Notes: a model not told the origin generated them from the sequence alone. Numbered from the stretch's first letter, positions 1 to 10,380 are shown. The stretch is DNA of 64,000 nucleotides from a bacterium (GCA_004297985.1 SCRA01000037.1:32978-96977), one strand, 5' to 3'. Program-made: numbers and translations.

Positions 1-701
1 GCCGCGTTGATGATCGGCACCTGCGCCGGGTGAATCGCCATCTTTCCCACGAACCCTTCGCGCCGCGCGGCGCGGCTTTCTGCCTCGAGCCTACGCTCGT
101 CTTTGAAGTCGGTGAACACGGTGTCGATCGCCGCGACTTCCGCGGCCCCCGCGGCAAGCACGCACAGGGAACGCGCGAGCCGGAAGACGTCGCCGTACGT
201 CCCGTCGGCGAGCCGGTTCTCCGAACCCAGCGCCGCCGCCAGATCTTCGGCACCCCAGGTCAATGCTTCCAGACGTGCCGACGCCCCGCGATAATCGTGC
301 AGTGCGAACAGGGAGGCGGGCGTTTCCGTCGCGATCGCGACGATGCGCGTCGCACCGGCTGGATGCCCGCCGGCCGCCTCAAACGCGCTCAAATACGCAT
401 CGAGCGTTCGGACGTCGCCGGGAACGCACTTCGGCAGCATGATGCCGTACGGCCCGGCACGCATGACGACCGCGAGATCGTCGAGCGCGGCTCCGCTGGC
501 CAGAGCGTTGATGCGCACGTAGAGCCGCGGACCGCCGCGCGCCGCCTCGATGTATGCCCGCGCGGAATCGCGGGCGATCGGACGGCGCACCTCGGCGACC
601 GAATCCTCGAGATCGAGGATCAGTGCGTCGGCCCCGCTCTCGCTGCCTTTAGCGAGCTTACGCTCGCTGTCGGCCGGGACGAACAGATATGAGCGCATCA
701 T
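1..701 (-). CDS. HpcH/HpaI aldolase / citrate lyase beta-subunit (CitE)-like protein, truncated by window edge
   Basis: Minus-strand translation [36 protein letters not shown]...[12 protein letters not shown] is typical of CitE-like lyases; ATGA overlap with upstream MaoC gene. Confidence 0.9.
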   Translation of the reverse strand, partial: MMRSYLFVPADSERKLAKGSESGADALILDLEDSVAEVRRPIARDSARAYIEAARGGPRLYVRINALASGAALDDLAVVMRAGPYGIMLPKCVPGDVRTLDAYLSAFEAAGGHPAGATRIVAIATETPASLFALHDYRGASARLEALTWGAEDLAAALGSENRLADGTYGDVFRLARSLCVLAAGAAEVAAIDTVFTDFKDERRLEAESRAARREGFVGKMAIHPAQVPIINA

Positions 702-1177
702 GCTGCCGCTGTGCGCTTCTTCATGAATGCGGCACGCACGCATCTCGCTACGATCTCGCCTCGCTGATTGATTGCCTGATGCTCGAATTCGACGATCCCG
801 GCGTCGGACCGGGAACGGCTGCTGCGCTTCGAGCGAACGGTCGTCCGCGCGCGCAGCGTGTCGCCGTGGAACACCGGCTTCGGAAAGGTGACCTCGCTCA
901 TCCCGAGATTCGCGATCGTCGTTCCGAGCGTCGTCTCACCGACCGTCATCCCGACCAGGAGTCCGAGGGTGAAGAGACTGTTGACCAAGCGCTGCCCGAA
1001 CTCGGTCGTCTTGGCGTACTCCTCGTCCAGATGTAATGGCTGTGGATTCATGGTCAGCGAGCTGAACAACACGTTGTCCATCTCGGTGACCGTGCGCGTC
1101 GGCGCGTGTTCGAATACTTGTCCGTCGGAAAACTCTTCGAAATACAGCCCTGCCACGTCGGATCTGCTCCTCTCCAT
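698..1177 (-). CDS. MaoC family dehydratase
   Basis: ORF with hot-dog MaoC features ([33 protein letters not shown]). Confidence 0.9.
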   Translation of the reverse strand: MERSRSDVAGLYFEEFSDGQVFEHAPTRTVTEMDNVLFSSLTMNPQPLHLDEEYAKTTEFGQRLVNSLFTLGLLVGMTVGETTLGTTIANLGMSEVTFPKPVFHGDTLRARTTVRSKRSSRSRSDAGIVEFEHQAINQRGEIVARCVRAAFMKKRTAAA

Positions 1178-2347
1178 CTAGTAGGATTTCGGCAAGCCGA
1201 GCACACGTTCGGCGATGAAGTTCATGATCATGTGCGGGCTGATCGGCGCGATGCGCGGGATCAGCGCTTCGCGCAGATAGCGCTCCACATGGTACTCCTT
1301 GGCATAGCCCATCCCGCCGAGCGTCATGACCGCGGTCTCGCACGCATGAAAAGCGGCTTCCGCCGCGAGGTACTTGGCGCTGTTGGCCTCGACGCCGCAT
1401 TCTTTGCCGCGGTCGTAGGCGTCCGCCGCGCGCATCACCATGAGGTAGGCCGCTTCCACTTCCATCCAGCATCGCGCGAGGGGGTGTGCAATCCCTTGAT
1501 TTTGCCCGATCGGCCGATCGAACACGATCCGCTCCTTGGCATAGGCCGCCGCCTTGCGCAGAGCCGCGCGCCCGATTCCGACCGCCTCGGCGGCGATGAG
1601 GATGCGCTCCGGGTTCATGCCGTGCAAGATCGATTTGAAGCCGTCGCCCTCGGCCCCGATGCGGTCGGCCTCGGGAATCTCCATTCCGTTGATGAACAGC
1701 ATGTTCGAGTCGACCGCTTTGCGGCCAAGCTTTTCGATCTCGCGGACTTCAATGCCCTCGCCGCGGTGGAAGTCGGTGTAGAAGAGCGTCAGCCCGTCGG
1801 TCTTGCGTTTGACGTTCGCGCGCGGCGTCGTGCGCGCCAGCAGCAGTATTTTATTCGCGACTTGCGCCGTGGAGATCCAGATCTTTTCGCCGGTAACGAT
1901 GTAGCGATCGCCGTGCTTTTCGGCGCGCGTCATGAGTGCCGTCGTGTTGAGCCCGATGTTGGGCTCGGTGACCGCAAAACACGCCTTATCCGCTCCGGCA
2001 ATGAGCGGTGGCAGCATGCGCGCCTTTTGTTCGTCGCTTCCAAAGACGACGACAGGCTGCAAGCCGAAGATGTTCATGTGGATCGCCGATGCGCCGCTCA
2101 TGGCTGCGCCCGATTCCGCGATCGCCTCGAGCAGGATCGCGGCTTCGGTGATCCCCAGGCCCGCGCCGCCGTACGCTTCGGGCATCGCGATGCCGAGCCA
2201 GCCCGCCTGCGCGATCGCGGCATGAAATTCCTCCGGGAAGCCGCCGTGGCGGTCCTTCTCGAGCCAGTAGCTGTCGTCGAAGCGCGCGCACAGCTTGAGG
2301 ATCGAGTCGCGTATCGTCTGCTGCTCTTCGTTCAGTTCGAAATCCAT
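1178..2347 (-). CDS. acyl-CoA dehydrogenase family protein
   Basis: MDFELNEEQQTIRDSI..., CFAVTEPNIGLNTT, GGMGYAKEYHVERYLREA motifs. Confidence 0.95.
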   Translation of the reverse strand: MDFELNEEQQTIRDSILKLCARFDDSYWLEKDRHGGFPEEFHAAIAQAGWLGIAMPEAYGGAGLGITEAAILLEAIAESGAAMSGASAIHMNIFGLQPVVVFGSDEQKARMLPPLIAGADKACFAVTEPNIGLNTTALMTRAEKHGDRYIVTGEKIWISTAQVANKILLLARTTPRANVKRKTDGLTLFYTDFHRGEGIEVREIEKLGRKAVDSNMLFINGMEIPEADRIGAEGDGFKSILHGMNPERILIAAEAVGIGRAALRKAAAYAKERIVFDRPIGQNQGIAHPLARCWMEVEAAYLMVMRAADAYDRGKECGVEANSAKYLAAEAAFHACETAVMTLGGMGYAKEYHVERYLREALIPRIAPISPHMIMNFIAERVLGLPKSY

Positions 2348-2357
2348 GCCGTCTCCG

Positions 2358-3053
2358 TCAACCGATGTAGCTCTCGAGGACTCTGGGATCGCGCGCGACG
2401 CTTTTCGCCGGCCCGTCGAAGACGCATACGCCTGCGGCCATCACGTAGGCGTGCGTTGCGCGGCGCAGCACTTCGTGCGCGTTTTGCTCGATCTGCACGA
2501 TCGTCAAGCCGTCGGCGTTGAGCGCGGCGAGGCGCTCGAAGACTTGCGCGACGAGCAGCGGCATGAGGCCCCACGAAATCTCGTCGACAAGTAAGAGGTT
2601 AGGACGATCCATGAGCGCACGCGCGAGCGCGAGCATCTGCTGCTCACCGCCCGAGAGCGTCGCCGCCGCCTGCATGCGCCGTTCAGCCAAGCGTGGGAAG
2701 AGCGCGAACGCTTCGTCGAGTCCGCGCCGGACCTCTGCGCCGGCGCGTGAGAACGCCCCGACGCGCAAGTTCTCCTCTACGCTCATCGCGCCGAAGAGCT
2801 GTCGCCCTTCCGGCACGTAGCCGATACCGCGCCGCTGGCGCTCCCATGCCGGAAGCTTGCTGATGTCCTCGCCGGCGATCGCGATCGTCCCTTGATGAGG
2901 AACGAGGCCGCAGATCGCACGCGCAAGCGAGGTTTTCCCCGCGCCATTGGGACCGACGATCGCAATCCACGAGCCGGTCTCCGCGCGCAAACTGACGCCG
3001 CGCACCGCCAGTGCTTGCCCGTACCGGACGGCGACGTTGCGGACGTCGAGCAT
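2358..3053 (-). CDS. Liv-type ABC transporter ATP-binding protein (LivF-like), cluster 1
   Basis: Walker A GPNGAGKTS, signature LSGGEQQM, Walker B LLLVDE. Confidence 0.95.
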   Translation of the reverse strand: MLDVRNVAVRYGQALAVRGVSLRAETGSWIAIVGPNGAGKTSLARAICGLVPHQGTIAIAGEDISKLPAWERQRRGIGYVPEGRQLFGAMSVEENLRVGAFSRAGAEVRRGLDEAFALFPRLAERRMQAAATLSGGEQQMLALARALMDRPNLLLVDEISWGLMPLLVAQVFERLAALNADGLTIVQIEQNAHEVLRRATHAYVMAAGVCVFDGPAKSVARDPRVLESYIG

Positions 3054-3776
3054 CTAGCCGCCCTCCGGCGTATCGCCCAGATACGCGTGAATGACCGCGG
3101 GATCGGACCGGATCTGCGCCGGCGTCCCCTGTGCGATGACCCTACCCTGTTCCATCACGACGGCACGATCGCACAGCGGAAGCGCGAGGCGTACGTTGTG
3201 CTCCACCATGACGACCGCGGCTCGTACTTTCACCGACTCGATGAGTCGGAGCATCATCGCAGATTCTCCATCGGTGAGCCCTGCCAACGGTTCGTCGAGC
3301 AAGATCAGGCGCGGCTGCACCATGAGCGCGCGCGCAACCTCGAACCGCTTGAGCATACCGAGCGTGAGCGAGCCGGCAGGGTCGTTGGCGCGATCGGCAA
3401 GGCCGACGCCGGCGAGCAGTTGGAGTGCGTCCTGCTCCGGAGTACGGCTTAGTGCTCCCTCGCTCGCGACGACGGCGAGCAAATTCTCCATGATCGAAAG
3501 GGCACGAAACGGACGGACGACTTGGAACGTACGCGCAATCCCCAAGCGCGCACGCCGGAAGGCCGGGAAGCGTGTCACGTCGTCGCCGCCGAAGCGAATC
3601 GTCCCCGCATCGGGGTAATAGGCGCCCGCAATCAGGTTGAATAGCGTCGTCTTGCCTGCGCCGTTGGGACCGAAGAGTCCGACGAGCTCTCCCGGCTCGA
3701 CCGTGAAGTCGACGCCGTCGACCGCATGAAGCCCGCCGAAACGCTTGCGCACGCCCGCGGCTTCGAGGCAACTCAT
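3054..3776 (-). CDS. Liv-type ABC transporter ATP-binding protein (LivG-like), cluster 1
   Basis: MSCLEAAGVRKRFGGLHAVDGVDF...GPNGAGKTTLFNLIAG; start at 3776 (ORF-track N-extension rejected), ATGA overlap with livM. Confidence 0.93.
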   Translation of the reverse strand: MSCLEAAGVRKRFGGLHAVDGVDFTVEPGELVGLFGPNGAGKTTLFNLIAGAYYPDAGTIRFGGDDVTRFPAFRRARLGIARTFQVVRPFRALSIMENLLAVVASEGALSRTPEQDALQLLAGVGLADRANDPAGSLTLGMLKRFEVARALMVQPRLILLDEPLAGLTDGESAMMLRLIESVKVRAAVVMVEHNVRLALPLCDRAVVMEQGRVIAQGTPAQIRSDPAVIHAYLGDTPEGG

Positions 3777-4708
3777 CGTGCCGTCTCCAATGCCGCTCGA
3801 TACGTGCGCCGCCGCTGCAGCAAGCGGCGCGCGGCGCCGATGATCCCGTCGCGCAAGAACAGGGTGACGAGCAGAATCAGCAGACCGACGATCACGAGGT
3901 GCAGCGACGGCGCTACGATCTGCAAGATCTCGCGTAAGCCGACGTAGAGGATCGCGCCGGCGACGGGGCCGAGCGCCGTTTCGACGCCGCCGATGAGCGG
4001 CACCGCGAGCGCGACGATCGACGTATCGACGGAAAACACCGACTCTGGATGCAGCGAGGCAATGAAGAGCGCATGAATACCGCCTGCCAGCCCGCACAGC
4101 GCGGCGCTTGCGCAGAAGACCCCGATCTTCAGGCGCGTGGCATCGATGCCAACGGCGGCTGCCGCATCTTCATCGCCTTTGATCGCGAGCAGGCGCACAC
4201 CCGTACGGCTGCGGCGCAATAGTGCGAAGGCGATGGTCGCGCCCGCGGCAGTCAACACCATCAGCACATGTGGGAGCGACGTCGGCAGAATCTCCTGCAG
4301 GGTCGTGCCGGCGGCACCGCCCGCAGCCGGAAGTTTACGCACGCCGAGCAGCAACAATTCTTGGAAGAACAGCGTCGCGAACGTGAACGCCGTCCCGCGC
4401 AGCCGCAGGCTGGTCACGCCGATGACGAGGGAGGCGAATGCGGTCACAGCGACCGCGGCGACCAGCGCAAGCGTGATCGGCCAGCCGCCGTTGATCGCCA
4501 GCACCGCGGTGTAGGCCCCGATCCCCGCCAGCGCCCCGTGCGTGAACGAGACGTAGCCGGTGAGGCCCGACATCATGTTCCACGCTTGTCCGAGCACGAG
4601 ATAGTACGCCGCGTAGTAAACGAGCGTGCCTGCGTAGACCGATACCCCGGCGAACGGCATCACCGCGGCGAGGGCCGCGGCCGCCACGGTAATCGCGGCG
4701 AAGCGCAC
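3773..4708 (-). CDS. Liv-type ABC transporter permease (LivM-like), cluster 1
   Basis: NMMSGLTGYVSFTHGALAGIGAYTAVL motif; probable GTG start at 4708, start uncertain. Confidence 0.85.
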   Translation of the reverse strand: MRFAAITVAAAALAAVMPFAGVSVYAGTLVYYAAYYLVLGQAWNMMSGLTGYVSFTHGALAGIGAYTAVLAINGGWPITLALVAAVAVTAFASLVIGVTSLRLRGTAFTFATLFFQELLLLGVRKLPAAGGAAGTTLQEILPTSLPHVLMVLTAAGATIAFALLRRSRTGVRLLAIKGDEDAAAAVGIDATRLKIGVFCASAALCGLAGGIHALFIASLHPESVFSVDTSIVALAVPLIGGVETALGPVAGAILYVGLREILQIVAPSLHLVIVGLLILLVTLFLRDGIIGAARRLLQRRRTYRAALETAR

Positions 4709-4716
4709 GAGCGGGT

Positions 4717-5583
4717 TCAGGTTGCGCTCCGCGCGCCGAGCAGTCCGTGCGGACGGACGAGCAGGGCCACGTACAGCAACACGTAGGTCATGATCTGCGC
4801 CCATGAATCGTCGAGGAAGTAGCTCGCGAAACTGTGCAGCAGGCCGATGGCGAGCGCGGCGACGAGCGCGCCGCTGATACTGCCGAGGCCGCCGACGATG
4901 ACGACCACGAATCCATCGAGCAGCCACTCGTGGCCGACGTTCGGCGTCGTGGTACCGATGAAGCTGATGAGTGCGCCGCAGATCGCCGCGAGCGCGACGG
5001 AGACGCTGAACGCGAGGCGTTCGCTCGCGACGACGTTGACGCCGCATGCGGCGGCCGCCTCGCGATTCTGCGCGACGGCGCGAAACCCGAGGCCGGTGCG
5101 AGCACGAGAGACCAGCGCCAGCGTTGCGGCTCCGACGATGACGCATGCGACGAGCACCGTGATGCTGCGCCAGCCGACGACGACGCCGGCCAGCGTCACG
5201 TTGCCGGCGGGTCCCGCCGAATACGTGCGGAAATCGCCGCCGAACGCAAGCGCGAAGAGCCCGAGGCCGACGATGGAGAGCGCGTACGTCGCCATCAATG
5301 CCTCGAGTTCGGGGCGCCCGGCAAGGCGTGAGATGACGAGCATTTGCACGGCGAGTCCGATCGTCGCGCCGAGCAGCGCGGCGATCGGGATGCCCCATAG
5401 CGGCGAGACACCGGTAGTGGTGACCAAGAGGTACGTCGCGTAGGCGCCGAGCGTGATGAACTCGCCGTGCGCGAAATTCACCAGCCGCATCACACCGAAT
5501 ACGAGCGCGAGGCCCAGCGCGACGAGCCCGAGTAGTGAGCCGAAGACAAGCCCGTTGATCGCGAGCTGCAGTATCAGCGTCAA
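4717..5583 (-). CDS. Liv-type ABC transporter permease (LivH-like), cluster 1
   Basis: LALVFGVMRLVNFAHGEFITLGAYATYLL motif. Confidence 0.93.
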   Translation of the reverse strand: MTLILQLAINGLVFGSLLGLVALGLALVFGVMRLVNFAHGEFITLGAYATYLLVTTTGVSPLWGIPIAALLGATIGLAVQMLVISRLAGRPELEALMATYALSIVGLGLFALAFGGDFRTYSAGPAGNVTLAGVVVGWRSITVLVACVIVGAATLALVSRARTGLGFRAVAQNREAAAACGVNVVASERLAFSVSVALAAICGALISFIGTTTPNVGHEWLLDGFVVVIVGGLGSISGALVAALAIGLLHSFASYFLDDSWAQIMTYVLLYVALLVRPHGLLGARSAT

Positions 5584-5587
5584 GGGA

Positions 5588-6757
5588 CTACTTCCAGGCG
5601 GGCTTCGGCCACAGTGCTTGAGCGGGATCGCGGATGACCTTGGATTCGCCGCTCACCCACTGCGTGAGCGTGTAGCGGTAGCCTTCTTGCTGCAGCTTGC
5701 TGTTGAGCTTGTACGTTCCGAGCACGGTGGGCATCGTCGTGGTTGCGATGAAGTCGCGGATGCCGTTCTTGTCCGGCCCTTTGGCCTTGATTGCCGCTTC
5801 GAGGACTTGTCCCGCGGCATACGCGGCGGCTGAGTGGTATGACGGCAGCCGGTTGAACTTAGCCTTGTAGGCAGCGGTGAACGTCTTGCTCGCGCTGTCG
5901 GTGAAGGTCGATTCCCACGCGGAGCGGCCGAAGATGCCGCTGGCGTCGCCAGCGAGCGCGGTCTTCGTAACGCCGTCTGCCGCTTGAATGAAATGATAGG
6001 CGACGGGGTTGTAGCCGCGCTCGATCATCTTGCGTGTGAGCGCGATGCTCGGCTGATAGTACCCGCCCATCGAGACGGCGTCGGCCTTCGATGAAATAAT
6101 GCGCTCGACGATCGAGCTGAAATCCTGCGACCCCGGCGCATAGCCGAAGGCTTCGGCCGAAAGCCCCATCTTTTTCGCTTCCTCCATGGCCCAATTCTTG
6201 GCACCGATCGAGAACGGCGATTCTTCGTAGACGATCGCGAGATGCTTGATCGCTTTCCCTTTGCTCGCGATCACTTTGAGAAAGCCTTCATGATCGTAGG
6301 TCGAGGACGGAAACGCTTGAACGGTCCAGTGGAGCTTGCGGCGCTCCCATATCGAGCTGTCCGAAGCGATCGTTCCGAGCATCGGCACGCCGGCGCGTTC
6401 TGCGACGGTCGCGGCGGCATCGGTGATCGGACTCGAGTACGGCCCGAGGATCGCGACGACGCCGTCACGGGAGATGAGCCGCTCGGTCAGCACGGCGGCC
6501 GTGTCTGGATTGCTTTCGTCATCGTACGTGATCAGTTGAACCGGCCGGCCGTTGATTCCGCCGTGCGCGTTCACCTCTTGCAGCCAGAGCTGATAACCTT
6601 CTTGGACGTACTTGGCCGAATCGGAGAACCGTCCGGTCAACGAGAGCGCGGCGCCGATCTTGATGGGATCGGCCGCCGTCACCGGCCTCGAGCCGATGAC
6701 GGCGAAGGCGAGGATGAGTGCTACGGCAGCGAGCCGCGTGACCGTTCGAGATATCAT
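5588..6757 (-). CDS. Liv-type ABC transporter substrate-binding protein, cluster 1
   Basis: Signal peptide, IKIGAALSLTGRFSDSAKYVQEGYQLWLQEVNAHGGINGRPVQLITYDDES. Confidence 0.95.
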   Translation of the reverse strand: MISRTVTRLAAVALILAFAVIGSRPVTAADPIKIGAALSLTGRFSDSAKYVQEGYQLWLQEVNAHGGINGRPVQLITYDDESNPDTAAVLTERLISRDGVVAILGPYSSPITDAAATVAERAGVPMLGTIASDSSIWERRKLHWTVQAFPSSTYDHEGFLKVIASKGKAIKHLAIVYEESPFSIGAKNWAMEEAKKMGLSAEAFGYAPGSQDFSSIVERIISSKADAVSMGGYYQPSIALTRKMIERGYNPVAYHFIQAADGVTKTALAGDASGIFGRSAWESTFTDSASKTFTAAYKAKFNRLPSYHSAAAYAAGQVLEAAIKAKGPDKNGIRDFIATTTMPTVLGTYKLNSKLQQEGYRYTLTQWVSGESKVIRDPAQALWPKPAWK

Positions 6758-7602
6758 GAACGTTCCTCCTCCTGACGTGGACTAAAGTGTTGCGAGATGT
6801 CCATGGCTGCCTCACGCAGCGCTTCGCCGAGCCTCGAAATACCGATCCGTTCGATCTGCTCGCCGATGCCGAGCGCGACCAGGATGTGGGGGATGCGACC
6901 CGCTGGGTCGAGTACCGGAGCGGCGATAATCGTCACTCCGTTGATGTAGTTGCCGACGTCGACGCCGTACCCTTGACGGCGCGTTTCTTCGACCTGCCGT
7001 TTCCATGCGTTGAAAGAAGGCGCCGCATCCCAGCGCAACGCGGCGAACGCGCGCTCGAGTTCCGGGGGCGAGTATGAGCCGAACGCCGCGACACAGCGCC
7101 CGCTTGCGCTGATCAGCAGCGGGAAGCGGCTGCCGATGTCGACGTGCAGGCGCAGCGCGCGCTCGGTGCGCGAGATTGCGACGACGACCAGATGTTTGCG
7201 CGCAAGCGGCTGAAGCGCAATCGTCGTCATATCGAACGTGCGGGCGATCCGGTCGATCGCCGGCTGCAGCACGCGATAAAAACTCTCTTCCTGCAGCAAT
7301 GAACCCGCGAGCGTGAGGATCCCCGCATCGAGCGTGTAGCGCTTCGTCTCCGGATTAACGGCAACGATTCCCTCGTCGACGAGGGCGCGCAAGATGTGCA
7401 GGCACGTGCTCGGGACGAGGTCCAGCGTTCGGGCGATCGCGCCCCCGCCGAGCGGAACGTCGCTCTTTGCGAGGAGGCGCAAGATCTTGATGGCCCGCGT
7501 CACGGCAGGAGCATGCTGAGCGGCCCTGTCGTCGCCAGGTGTCAGAAGGAGGCTCCTCTCGTTCGGAGCGATGCCCTGATGCTCCAGGCGTGCCCGTTTC
7601 AT
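6754..7602 (-). CDS. IclR family transcriptional regulator
   Basis: AVTRAIKILRLLAKSDVPLGGGAIARTLDLVPSTCLHILRAL wHTH plus IclR effector domain; start assigned at MKRARLEH. Confidence 0.92.
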   Translation of the reverse strand: MKRARLEHQGIAPNERSLLLTPGDDRAAQHAPAVTRAIKILRLLAKSDVPLGGGAIARTLDLVPSTCLHILRALVDEGIVAVNPETKRYTLDAGILTLAGSLLQEESFYRVLQPAIDRIARTFDMTTIALQPLARKHLVVVAISRTERALRLHVDIGSRFPLLISASGRCVAAFGSYSPPELERAFAALRWDAAPSFNAWKRQVEETRRQGYGVDVGNYINGVTIIAAPVLDPAGRIPHILVALGIGEQIERIGISRLGEALREAAMDISQHFSPRQEEERS

Positions 7603-7603
7603 A

Positions 7604-7623
7604 GGTGAAACGTGACTTTCACC
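7604..7623. promoter_or_regulatory. inverted repeat GGTGAAA-N6-TTTCACC, candidate IclR operator
   Basis: Perfect 7-bp arms directly upstream of the iclR start in the divergent intergenic region. Confidence 0.55.
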
Positions 7624-7666
7624 AAAAAAAGATATTCCCCTTCCGCCGCGAAATGGCCCCGGGATC

Positions 7667-9238
7667 ATGGCAAAACTGACCGACTATTCCAGCTACGCCG
7701 ACGCTCAGAAGCACTTCACGATGGAGCGGCTCTGGGAGCTCTTCGATGGAAACGAACGTGCGCTGAACATCGCGCACGAGTGCATCGATCGCTACGCCGG
7801 CGATCCGCGCCGCATCGCGGTGCGTATCGCGCACGCCGACGGTACGGACGAAGCGCTCACCTTTTGCGCCCTCTCCGAGGCGTCATCGCGTTTCGCGCAT
7901 GAATTGCGCGAGCGAGGCGTCGCGCCCGGCGATCGCATCGCGATCATGCTCGAGCCCTCGTTCGCCTTTTACGCGACGCTCTTCGGAACGATCAAGTGCG
8001 GGGCCGTTGCGGTTCCGCTGTTTACCGCGTTCGGACCGGACGGCGTGCGCTTGCGAATCGATGATTGCGCGCCACGCTTGCTTTTCACGAATAAAGAAAA
8101 GGCCGCCGAGCTCGCCGGATCGCTCACGCTCGAAACGGTGATCGCCGATGCGGAGTTCCTCGGCGCGCTCGAGCGTCATCCCGCGACGTTCGAGACCATG
8201 ACGCGCGCCGATGATTTAGCCGTCTTCCAATACACGTCCGGCACGACGCGCGAGCTACCCGCCGCGATCCGTCACAAACACCACGCGATCGTCCTCGTGA
8301 TGATCGCGGGGCTGTACGGAACGGGCATCCGGCCCGGCGATCGTTATTTTTGTCCGTCGTCGCCGGCGTGGGGTCACGGGCTGTGGCACGGCACGCTAGC
8401 GCCACTCGCGCTCGGCCTGGAAACCGGCGTCTATGCAGGCAAATTCGACCCTGAGCGCCTGCTGCGCGCGCTGCATGACTACGGAACGACCAATCTATCG
8501 GCGGCGGCGACGCACTATCGCATGATGATGCTCTCCGGCGAGGCACCGAAGTACACGTACGCGATTCGCCGCCTCACGTACACCGGTGAAGCGATCGATA
8601 GCGAGAGCCTGGACTTCGCGCAGCGCACGTTCGGCGCGCCGGTCGGCAGTATCTACGGAACGACCGAGGTCGGCGTGTGTCTGGTCTGTTATCCAGGCGC
8701 GCAGGATCTTCCGATGAAGCCGGGCTCGCTCGGCAAGGCGGTCCCCGGCGTCCATGTCGAGGTGCAAGACGCTGCGGGCGATCCGTGCCCACCGGATGTC
8801 ATCGGCGAGATCAAAGTGCGGCGCAGCGGCGCCTGGTTTCCGACCAAAGATCTTGGTTACGTGGACGCCGACGGCTATTTCTATCACGCCGGACGAGCCG
8901 ACGACGTCATCATCTCGGCCGGCTGGACGATGAGCGCAACCGAGATCGAAGGCGCGATGCTCAAGCATCCCGCGGTACAAGGCGCCGCGGTGATCGCCGT
9001 TCCGGACCCGGTGCGCGGTCAGATTGCCAAAGCCTTCGTCATTTCGAATCGGTGCGGCGACGAGGCGCTGGCCGCCGAGATCCAAGAGTTCGTTCGCGCG
9101 CACCTGAGCCGGCACGAGTTTCCGCGCGCCCTCGTCTTCGTCGAAGAATTACCAAAAACACCGGCCGGAAAAATCAACCGCAAAGCTCTGCGCGATCGCG
9201 AAGCTGCGGCCGCCAAGCTCGTTTCGAAAGGGAATTGA
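7667..9238 (+). CDS. AMP-dependent acyl-CoA synthetase/ligase
   Basis: FQYTSGTTRELPAAIRHKHHA, YGTTEVG, KTPAGKINRKALR motifs. Confidence 0.95.
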   Translation: MAKLTDYSSYADAQKHFTMERLWELFDGNERALNIAHECIDRYAGDPRRIAVRIAHADGTDEALTFCALSEASSRFAHELRERGVAPGDRIAIMLEPSFAFYATLFGTIKCGAVAVPLFTAFGPDGVRLRIDDCAPRLLFTNKEKAAELAGSLTLETVIADAEFLGALERHPATFETMTRADDLAVFQYTSGTTRELPAAIRHKHHAIVLVMIAGLYGTGIRPGDRYFCPSSPAWGHGLWHGTLAPLALGLETGVYAGKFDPERLLRALHDYGTTNLSAAATHYRMMMLSGEAPKYTYAIRRLTYTGEAIDSESLDFAQRTFGAPVGSIYGTTEVGVCLVCYPGAQDLPMKPGSLGKAVPGVHVEVQDAAGDPCPPDVIGEIKVRRSGAWFPTKDLGYVDADGYFYHAGRADDVIISAGWTMSATEIEGAMLKHPAVQGAAVIAVPDPVRGQIAKAFVISNRCGDEALAAEIQEFVRAHLSRHEFPRALVFVEELPKTPAGKINRKALRDREAAAAKLVSKGN

Positions 9239-10380
9239 TGTCAACTGAAGCCGTCGAACGCTTTCCCAAGATCACCGATGAAGGATTGGCCGAGCTGCGC
9301 GAGCGGATCGGGGCAAAGATCGAAAAGACGCTCGAGCCCTGGTGCTATGAAGCCACGCGTGACAACATCCGCCACTATGCCTATGGCATCGGCGACGACA
9401 ATCCGCTCTGGTGTGACCCCGAGTACGCCGCCAAGACGCGCTGGGGCGGTATCGTGGCGCTCCCTAGCTTCTTGTTTGCGACGAACCGGATCGTTTCAGG
9501 TTACGTTGGTGGCCTCTCAGGCGTGCACGCGATGTGGGCCGGTGCCGATTGGACGTGGCATCTGCCCGTGCGGCGTAACGACGAGATCACCACGGAGGCG
9601 TGGCTCAAAGATCTGATCGAGCACGAAACGCACTTCGCCGGGCGCGCCATTCAGCAGATCTATCACGTCGACTTCAAGAATCAGAAGGGCGAGCTGGTCG
9701 CCGAAGCGGATAGCTGGTGTTTCCGTACCGATCGCGATCACGCGCGCAGCGGACCCAAGTATGCGGATGTCAAGAATCGTCCACCCAAGCGCTACACGGA
9801 AGAGGAACTGGCTGCGATTTTCGATCTGTACGCAAGAGAAGACGTGCGCGGAGCGACGCCGCGCTACTGGGAAGACGTGCACGTGGGCGACAAACTCCCG
9901 ACGCTCGCGAAAGGCCCGATGACGATTACGGGATTTATCGCTTATGCGCAAGGCTGGGGCGGTCTTTACATTCGCGCGAACAAGCTGAATTGGAAGCAGT
10001 TCAGCAAGCATCCCGGCCTCGGCATTCCAAATCGCTTCAACGTGCCGGATTGTCCGGAGCGCGTGCATTGGGATTCCGAGTTCGCCCTGCGCGTCGGCGC
10101 ACCCGGCGCTTACGACTACGGTCCAGAGCGCTGCTCGTGGCTCACCCACCATCTCACCAATTGGATGGGCGACGACGGGTTTCTGCGCAAGGCGAGCTCG
10201 AAGATCCGGCGTCACAACCCTGAGGGCGATACGCTTCGCATCGACGGGCATGTCATCCGTACGTTCGTCGAAGAAGGCCGCCACTTGGTAGAGGTCGCGC
10301 AAGAGGCACGCAATCAGGATGGCGAGCTAAGCGTGATCGGCGCCGGCATCGTTGAGCTGCCGAGCAAGAGCACGCGCTGA
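9238..10380 (+). CDS. MaoC-like / FAS1-like dehydratase domain protein
   Basis: IGDDNPLWCDPEYAAKTRWGGIVALPSFLFA; stop/start overlap TGATG with upstream ligase; ORF-track N-extension belongs to a wrong frame of the ligase gene. Confidence 0.85.
   Translation: MSTEAVERFPKITDEGLAELRERIGAKIEKTLEPWCYEATRDNIRHYAYGIGDDNPLWCDPEYAAKTRWGGIVALPSFLFATNRIVSGYVGGLSGVHAMWAGADWTWHLPVRRNDEITTEAWLKDLIEHETHFAGRAIQQIYHVDFKNQKGELVAEADSWCFRTDRDHARSGPKYADVKNRPPKRYTEEELAAIFDLYAREDVRGATPRYWEDVHVGDKLPTLAKGPMTITGFIAYAQGWGGLYIRANKLNWKQFSKHPGLGIPNRFNVPDCPERVHWDSEFALRVGAPGAYDYGPERCSWLTHHLTNWMGDDGFLRKASSKIRRHNPEGDTLRIDGHVIRTFVEEGRHLVEVAQEARNQDGELSVIGAGIVELPSKSTR

Noticed and set aside
1106-2521. 471-aa plus-strand ORF
   Set aside because: Antisense to the acyl-CoA dehydrogenase and LivF genes; no recognisable domain
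3777-4097. N-terminal extension of the LivG ORF
   Set aside because: Out-of-frame read of livM; LivG start fits 3776 with ATGA overlap
7604-7627. Hairpin GGTGAAA..TTTCACC followed by A tract as a terminator
   Set aside because: On the plus strand it is followed by A rather than T residues, and it lies in a divergent promoter region; an operator is more likely
8677-9237. N-terminal extension of ORF 8677..10380
   Set aside because: Lies out of frame inside the acyl-CoA ligase gene; true start at 9238
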